Source: PALSA-188 sp050746185 (GTDB taxonomy: Bacteria > Acidobacteriota > Terriglobia > Terriglobales > Acidobacteriaceae). From it: DNA of 64,000 nucleotides. The translations under genes and the position numbers were made by a program. Below the pieces are notes generated by a model. It did not search any database. It saw only the letters and a program-made list of their open reading frames with translations, and was not told the origin of the DNA. Position 1 is the stretch's first letter; every line of letters begins with the position of its first letter. Below are positions 61,801 to 64,000 of this stretch, one piece after another. The stretch is taken from NCBI GenBank assembly GCA_050746185.1, contig JBOGLA010000018.1:62001-126000 (forward strand). Reading direction: 5' to 3'.

Positions 61801-63697
61801 ACCTGTGTCAGCTTGGTTCGATAAATTAAAGGCGGTCAAACTTCCGGCGAACTTCGCATCCAAACTTTCGCCAAACTTGCATGATAAAAAAATATGGGGT
61901 AGCGCGGCCGCCGCTTTCCTATTGCTATTACTGGTCGTGCTCTTCGCGCGGGGTCGGCATCCATCGAGCGCTGCACCGGTCGAAGCAACGCAACCGCCGG
62001 CCAATCCAGTTGCGGTCGCCCCCGCCCCTCAGCCGGCGCCGCCGACTGCGCCGCCAACACGACCGGCGTCACCCGCGATCAGGGTTTCCTCCGACACCAG
62101 CAGCGGGAAAGTTTTTTTCGACGATCAGCCCGCGGCCGACCTAACCGACGCGCAGTGGACGATGGACAACGTTTCCCCCGGTGACCACACCGTTAAGTTT
62201 GAAGGTCCGCATGACGGAAAAGCCTCGTTCACTTTTTCGGCGGACGCGGGCGCAATTCCGGCCGTCAAAGGTCCGATCTCCGCACACGGCGTGCTCGCCG
62301 TGGTTGTGGCTACCCTTGGGGGACAGTTGCAGGTGCGCTCCAGTGATCGCGGAACCAGACTCAGCCTGGATGGGCAGCCGCCCGTCAACGTCCCCGAGGA
62401 CGGCTTGAACATTCCGTCAGTCGCCGTAGGCACGCACGAGTTGGCCCTGGCGCGCGGCAACGAACAATACAAAGTAAATATGGATGTCACGCCGGAGCGG
62501 GCGTTGGTGGCGTTCCTCGAGTCGGGAGAAAACGTCGGCACGCTGACCGTCGTCACCGGGCAGGACAAGACCAAGGTCTTTCTCAACCAGAAGCTACTGC
62601 CGCAGGCGACAAGCGGCGGCCAATTGACCATTCCAAATTTAGAGCCGAAGCAGTATGTTGTCAGCGTATTTAAAAGCGGATTCCAGGACCTGCCCGCCCA
62701 AAAAATAAGAATCCGAAAGGGAGAGCAGGGCAAGCTGATCTTTAATCTCCAGCCCCTGCCCCGCCTGGCCTCTCTTTCGATACAGGGCGCGCCTGCCGGG
62801 GCAACCGTCTTTGTTGATCAAAATCAGATCGGCACCGTTCAGGGTGACGGCACCCTCAACAATTCCTCAATCAATCCGGGGGATCACGTTATCGAGTTGC
62901 GAAAAGACCGCTTTAAGCCTCGGCAGATTAAGAAACATTTCGTTGCCGGAGCAACCATTTCTCTCGCCGCTGCTGACGTGGCATTGGAGACGGCTCCGGC
63001 ACAACTGAAAATTACTTACACTCCCGCGGATGCAATGGTGACTTTAGCCAGGGCCGGTGAAGCCACTGCGAAAATAACCAGCGGCAGTTCGTTGAGCCTA
63101 TCCGGCGGCTCCTACACTCTGACCGCGCGAACTTCGGACGGACTTTCCCGCACCGCGACTGTTGATGTTGCCGCCGGCCAGTCAAGAAACATCAACCTTT
63201 CACTGGCTCCTAGCGGCATGGCCAAATGGGACAATCCCGGAAACTGGGTTCAGGAGAACGGCGCGTTCGTTCACAAGGGCGGAGATTTTGTGATGTATGA
63301 CGTTGTTCCTACCTCCGGCACTTTCGTTTTTTCCGCCATGTTGCTCAAGGGGCATCGCTTGCAGTGGGTGCTGAACTACACCGATCCCGCTAATTATGAC
63401 TTGTTCCAGATGGATGACAAATATTTCTACCGGACCATATTTCGCAACGGCCAGAAAGCGGATGACGAGAAGATTCCCCATAAAGGCGAAAAGAAAAGTT
63501 ACCGGACGCTGCAAATTCACGTTGAGCCAAATCAGATCACGCATCAAATCAAGCAGGGAGAAAGCTGGATAGCCCTCGACAAGTGGACCGACGCCGGAAC
63601 CAATTCGACCCGCGGCAAATTCGGCTTTTTCATTCCCGGCGGCGATCAGGTAGCGCTCGCAGGCTTCAGCCACTACGCGGACTTGAGCATACGATAA
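58835..63697 (+). CDS. Giant Ser/Thr protein kinase with TPR-like, PEGA-like and lectin-like parts
   Basis: 1620 residues. The N-terminal kinase has GQGGMGLVY, Lys43, HRDLKPSNIFV, DFGVAHL and GTLLYMSPEQ. Residues about 290-940 are long helical TPR-like repeats (RATKALDDGDFQFAGEILGEL, ARQHIDNHAYGHAREALQNVLQLLP). A Pro/Ala-rich linker and one membrane helix (IWGSAAAAFLLLLLVVLF, near 1020-1037) lead outside, to four or more PEGA-like beta repeats (TVVTGQDKTKVFLNQKLLP, SIQGAPAGATVFVDQNQIGT). The final about 160 residues (WDNPGNWVQENGAFVHKGGDF to FIPGGDQVALAGFSHYADL) resemble a concanavalin-like DUF1080 fold. The order suggests an external ligand sensor coupled to the kinase. The frame is intact. 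Confidence 0.9.
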   Translation: MENPSTTKKFVGRYEVRQVLGQGGMGLVYRAYDPVVRREVAVKTILDIPDPASVQLFYKECDVLASMSHPNIVEIFDIGEFEEEGKKKPYFVMPLLPGTTLDTLMRKSSHRLTVERAIEIISQSCRGLQAAHERGLVHRDLKPSNIFVMEDDSVKIIDFGVAHLADTHTTRAQKGTLLYMSPEQIQLKPLTAASDIFSLSVVGYEALAGRHPFQRARADEVVDSILHEIPPPASELNSMVSQSVSRVLHKGMAKQSWHRFATARDLGETLNKAMRNEPIEFFDPERIRPRLQRATKALDDGDFQFAGEILGELEAEGHMDASIGALRRQLDGAVRRKTIAQLLDAAKARFEDDEDPLALQKLQEVLQMEPDNSTALGLKSKIENRRSERQVDNWYRLARQHIDNHAYGHAREALQNVLQLLPKESRALQLLGEVDRQEQEYNKLRQEKEQIHRAAMDAWQKGDVSSALTKMAVVLELDRRAPDSMSRESGATYQSFYNEVRSEHDAMNTAYAEVRQNLTERNFKKAMVVCQEYLSKYPNNAIFQALKYDIEEQQRQELSAFIATVDRQVESEPDLEKRVNILREALDQYPGEAHFEGALRLVQDKRDLMNSIVARAHLHESQGAFGDALNDWEILRTIYSQYPGLKFEVERLQKRREQQVRVESKTRLIEQVDTCLHSSDFGRAMDLLQSAAQEFPNDAELEQLGKVAQDGLRRKTEAHRLMSEGQNLCGQGNAGEGINLLRQAYQLDENDSIARAVLANALVEHAHSLVETDWREAEILSKEALDLNPGHPMAKTIRTLILDQKREAFIDESVSQARKLQASGDLAEASLHIEEALAAYPRDTRLVQIQETLQRDLHTQRRQLRRRDLDELRRMESEAETATDAPTKQGIAERAHALAAKYPEDAEILSSANSLLQHLEMPGVSVKSAGRISSAESATLTFDGSATMDVPKPAAPKSIAPPVKPPQAPPSRASASAPKPKQKFTLPAIPVSAWFDKLKAVKLPANFASKLSPNLHDKKIWGSAAAAFLLLLLVVLFARGRHPSSAAPVEATQPPANPVAVAPAPQPAPPTAPPTRPASPAIRVSSDTSSGKVFFDDQPAADLTDAQWTMDNVSPGDHTVKFEGPHDGKASFTFSADAGAIPAVKGPISAHGVLAVVVATLGGQLQVRSSDRGTRLSLDGQPPVNVPEDGLNIPSVAVGTHELALARGNEQYKVNMDVTPERALVAFLESGENVGTLTVVTGQDKTKVFLNQKLLPQATSGGQLTIPNLEPKQYVVSVFKSGFQDLPAQKIRIRKGEQGKLIFNLQPLPRLASLSIQGAPAGATVFVDQNQIGTVQGDGTLNNSSINPGDHVIELRKDRFKPRQIKKHFVAGATISLAAADVALETAPAQLKITYTPADAMVTLARAGEATAKITSGSSLSLSGGSYTLTARTSDGLSRTATVDVAAGQSRNINLSLAPSGMAKWDNPGNWVQENGAFVHKGGDFVMYDVVPTSGTFVFSAMLLKGHRLQWVLNYTDPANYDLFQMDDKYFYRTIFRNGQKADDEKIPHKGEKKSYRTLQIHVEPNQITHQIKQGESWIALDKWTDAGTNSTRGKFGFFIPGGDQVALAGFSHYADLSIR

Positions 63698-63773
63698 GCC
63701 TTCCGACCATAGTCGAATGCGGATTCCGCAACTTTTCGACTGATTGAGAATCTACTAACTCAGGTGTTCTTCA

Positions 63774-64000
63774 ATGACTGATGCAACAAAAAGGACATTT
63801 GTCGTATTTGGAGTTGTTGTCTTTGCCGTCGCCCTGGCATTGAAATGGGCAAGCGCGGGTTCCGTAGCCGTTCTACCCGACCCGGCGGTCGACTCTCAGA
63901 TCGCATCTGCCAGCGGGAATGAAACCGCGGTCCTTGCCGGTGGATGTTTTTGGGGCATGCAAGTGGTTTTTCAGCATGTCAAGGGTGTAAAAAGCGTCAC
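63774..64000 (+). CDS. msrA: Peptide-methionine (S)-S-oxide reductase MsrA, N-terminal part
   Basis: The gene runs off the window after 75 codons. From ATG 63774 a membrane or signal segment (TFVVFGVVVFAVALALKW) is followed by ETAVLAGGCFWGMQVVFQHVKGV, the MsrA start with catalytic Cys in GGCFWG. The leader suggests an exported or membrane-bound form that repairs oxidised methionine outside the cytoplasm. Confidence 0.85.
   Translation, partial: MTDATKRTFVVFGVVVFAVALALKWASAGSVAVLPDPAVDSQIASASGNETAVLAGGCFWGMQVVFQHVKGVKSV

Noticed and set aside
1..64000. CRISPR array or prophage
   Set aside because: No regularly spaced repeats and no capsid, terminase or tail genes were seen; the repeats present are hairpins, IS ends or one 129-bp duplication.

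Overview
The window looks like a chromosomal segment of an Acidobacteriota (Terriglobia-like) bacterium. This is inferred from gene content, not from a marker gene. The evidence is a 1194-aa Oar-type TonB-dependent receptor with an N-terminal carboxypeptidase-like domain, an SBBP-repeat giant protein, three large one-component Ser/Thr kinases with different C-terminal sensor parts, PilZ proteins, BshC, moderately high GC, and small hairpin repeats scattered between genes.

Layout. 330-4833: two different IS1595-family insertion sequences sit back to back (338-2618 and 2627-4825). Each has about 27-bp inverted ends, and a single 8-bp word, GATATAAT, is present three times: left, between and right. 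Both carry cargo. The first has a frameshifted conserved gene, a zinc-ribbon gene and a small basic ORF; the second has a DUF3800-like gene and a related small basic ORF. In both, the small ORF points at the 3' end of the transposase. This is the most interesting part of the window. 5225-9264: PD-(D/E)XK-like protein, ferredoxin-NADP reductase, EngB GTPase, sugar-nucleotide epimerase, methyltransferase. 9548-9745: a scar joining two gene remnants. 9985-11250: glutamate dehydrogenase. 11465-15144: TonB-dependent receptor with a well-formed promoter and two tandem LacI-type half-site palindromes. 15377-17542: ccmABCD heme-export operon with ATGA overlaps. 17607-19058: a decayed REP-associated transposase with REP-like hairpins and a duplicated 129-bp tail. 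19164-23744: PilZ regulator, Gfo/Idh/MocA oxidoreductase, BshC and small conserved genes.

24210-26897: kinase with a PD40 propeller. 27391-28234: ArsR regulator and SRPBCC protein pair. 28593-30953: glycerophosphodiesterase and glycerol-3-phosphate dehydrogenase, convergent, two consecutive steps of glycerophosphodiester use. 31339-35554: DUF4397 lipoprotein and SBBP/DUF11 surface protein. 36093-41922: PilZ protein, GT39-like membrane glycosyltransferase, small secreted protein, and an NtrC-type two-component pair. 42028-43830: a possible sigma-54 promoter lies ahead of an OmpA-like porin gene divergent from that pair. 43985-47873: BNR/sortilin-like exported propeller and a DUF885 exported hydrolase.

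47990-56949: UGT-type glycosyltransferase, a small conserved gene, a LodA-like quinoprotein oxidase overlapping its LodB-like flavoprotein maturase, a kinase-TPR protein and a SagB-type dehydrogenase. 57078-58245: methyltransferase and a broken FkbM methyltransferase. 58426-58500: tRNA-Glu(CTC). 58835-63697: a 1620-aa kinase with TPR-like, PEGA-like and lectin-like parts. The window ends inside msrA (63774 onward).

No rRNA genes, CRISPR arrays or prophage modules were seen. Everything here is read by eye; family names come from motif recognition and no database was searched.
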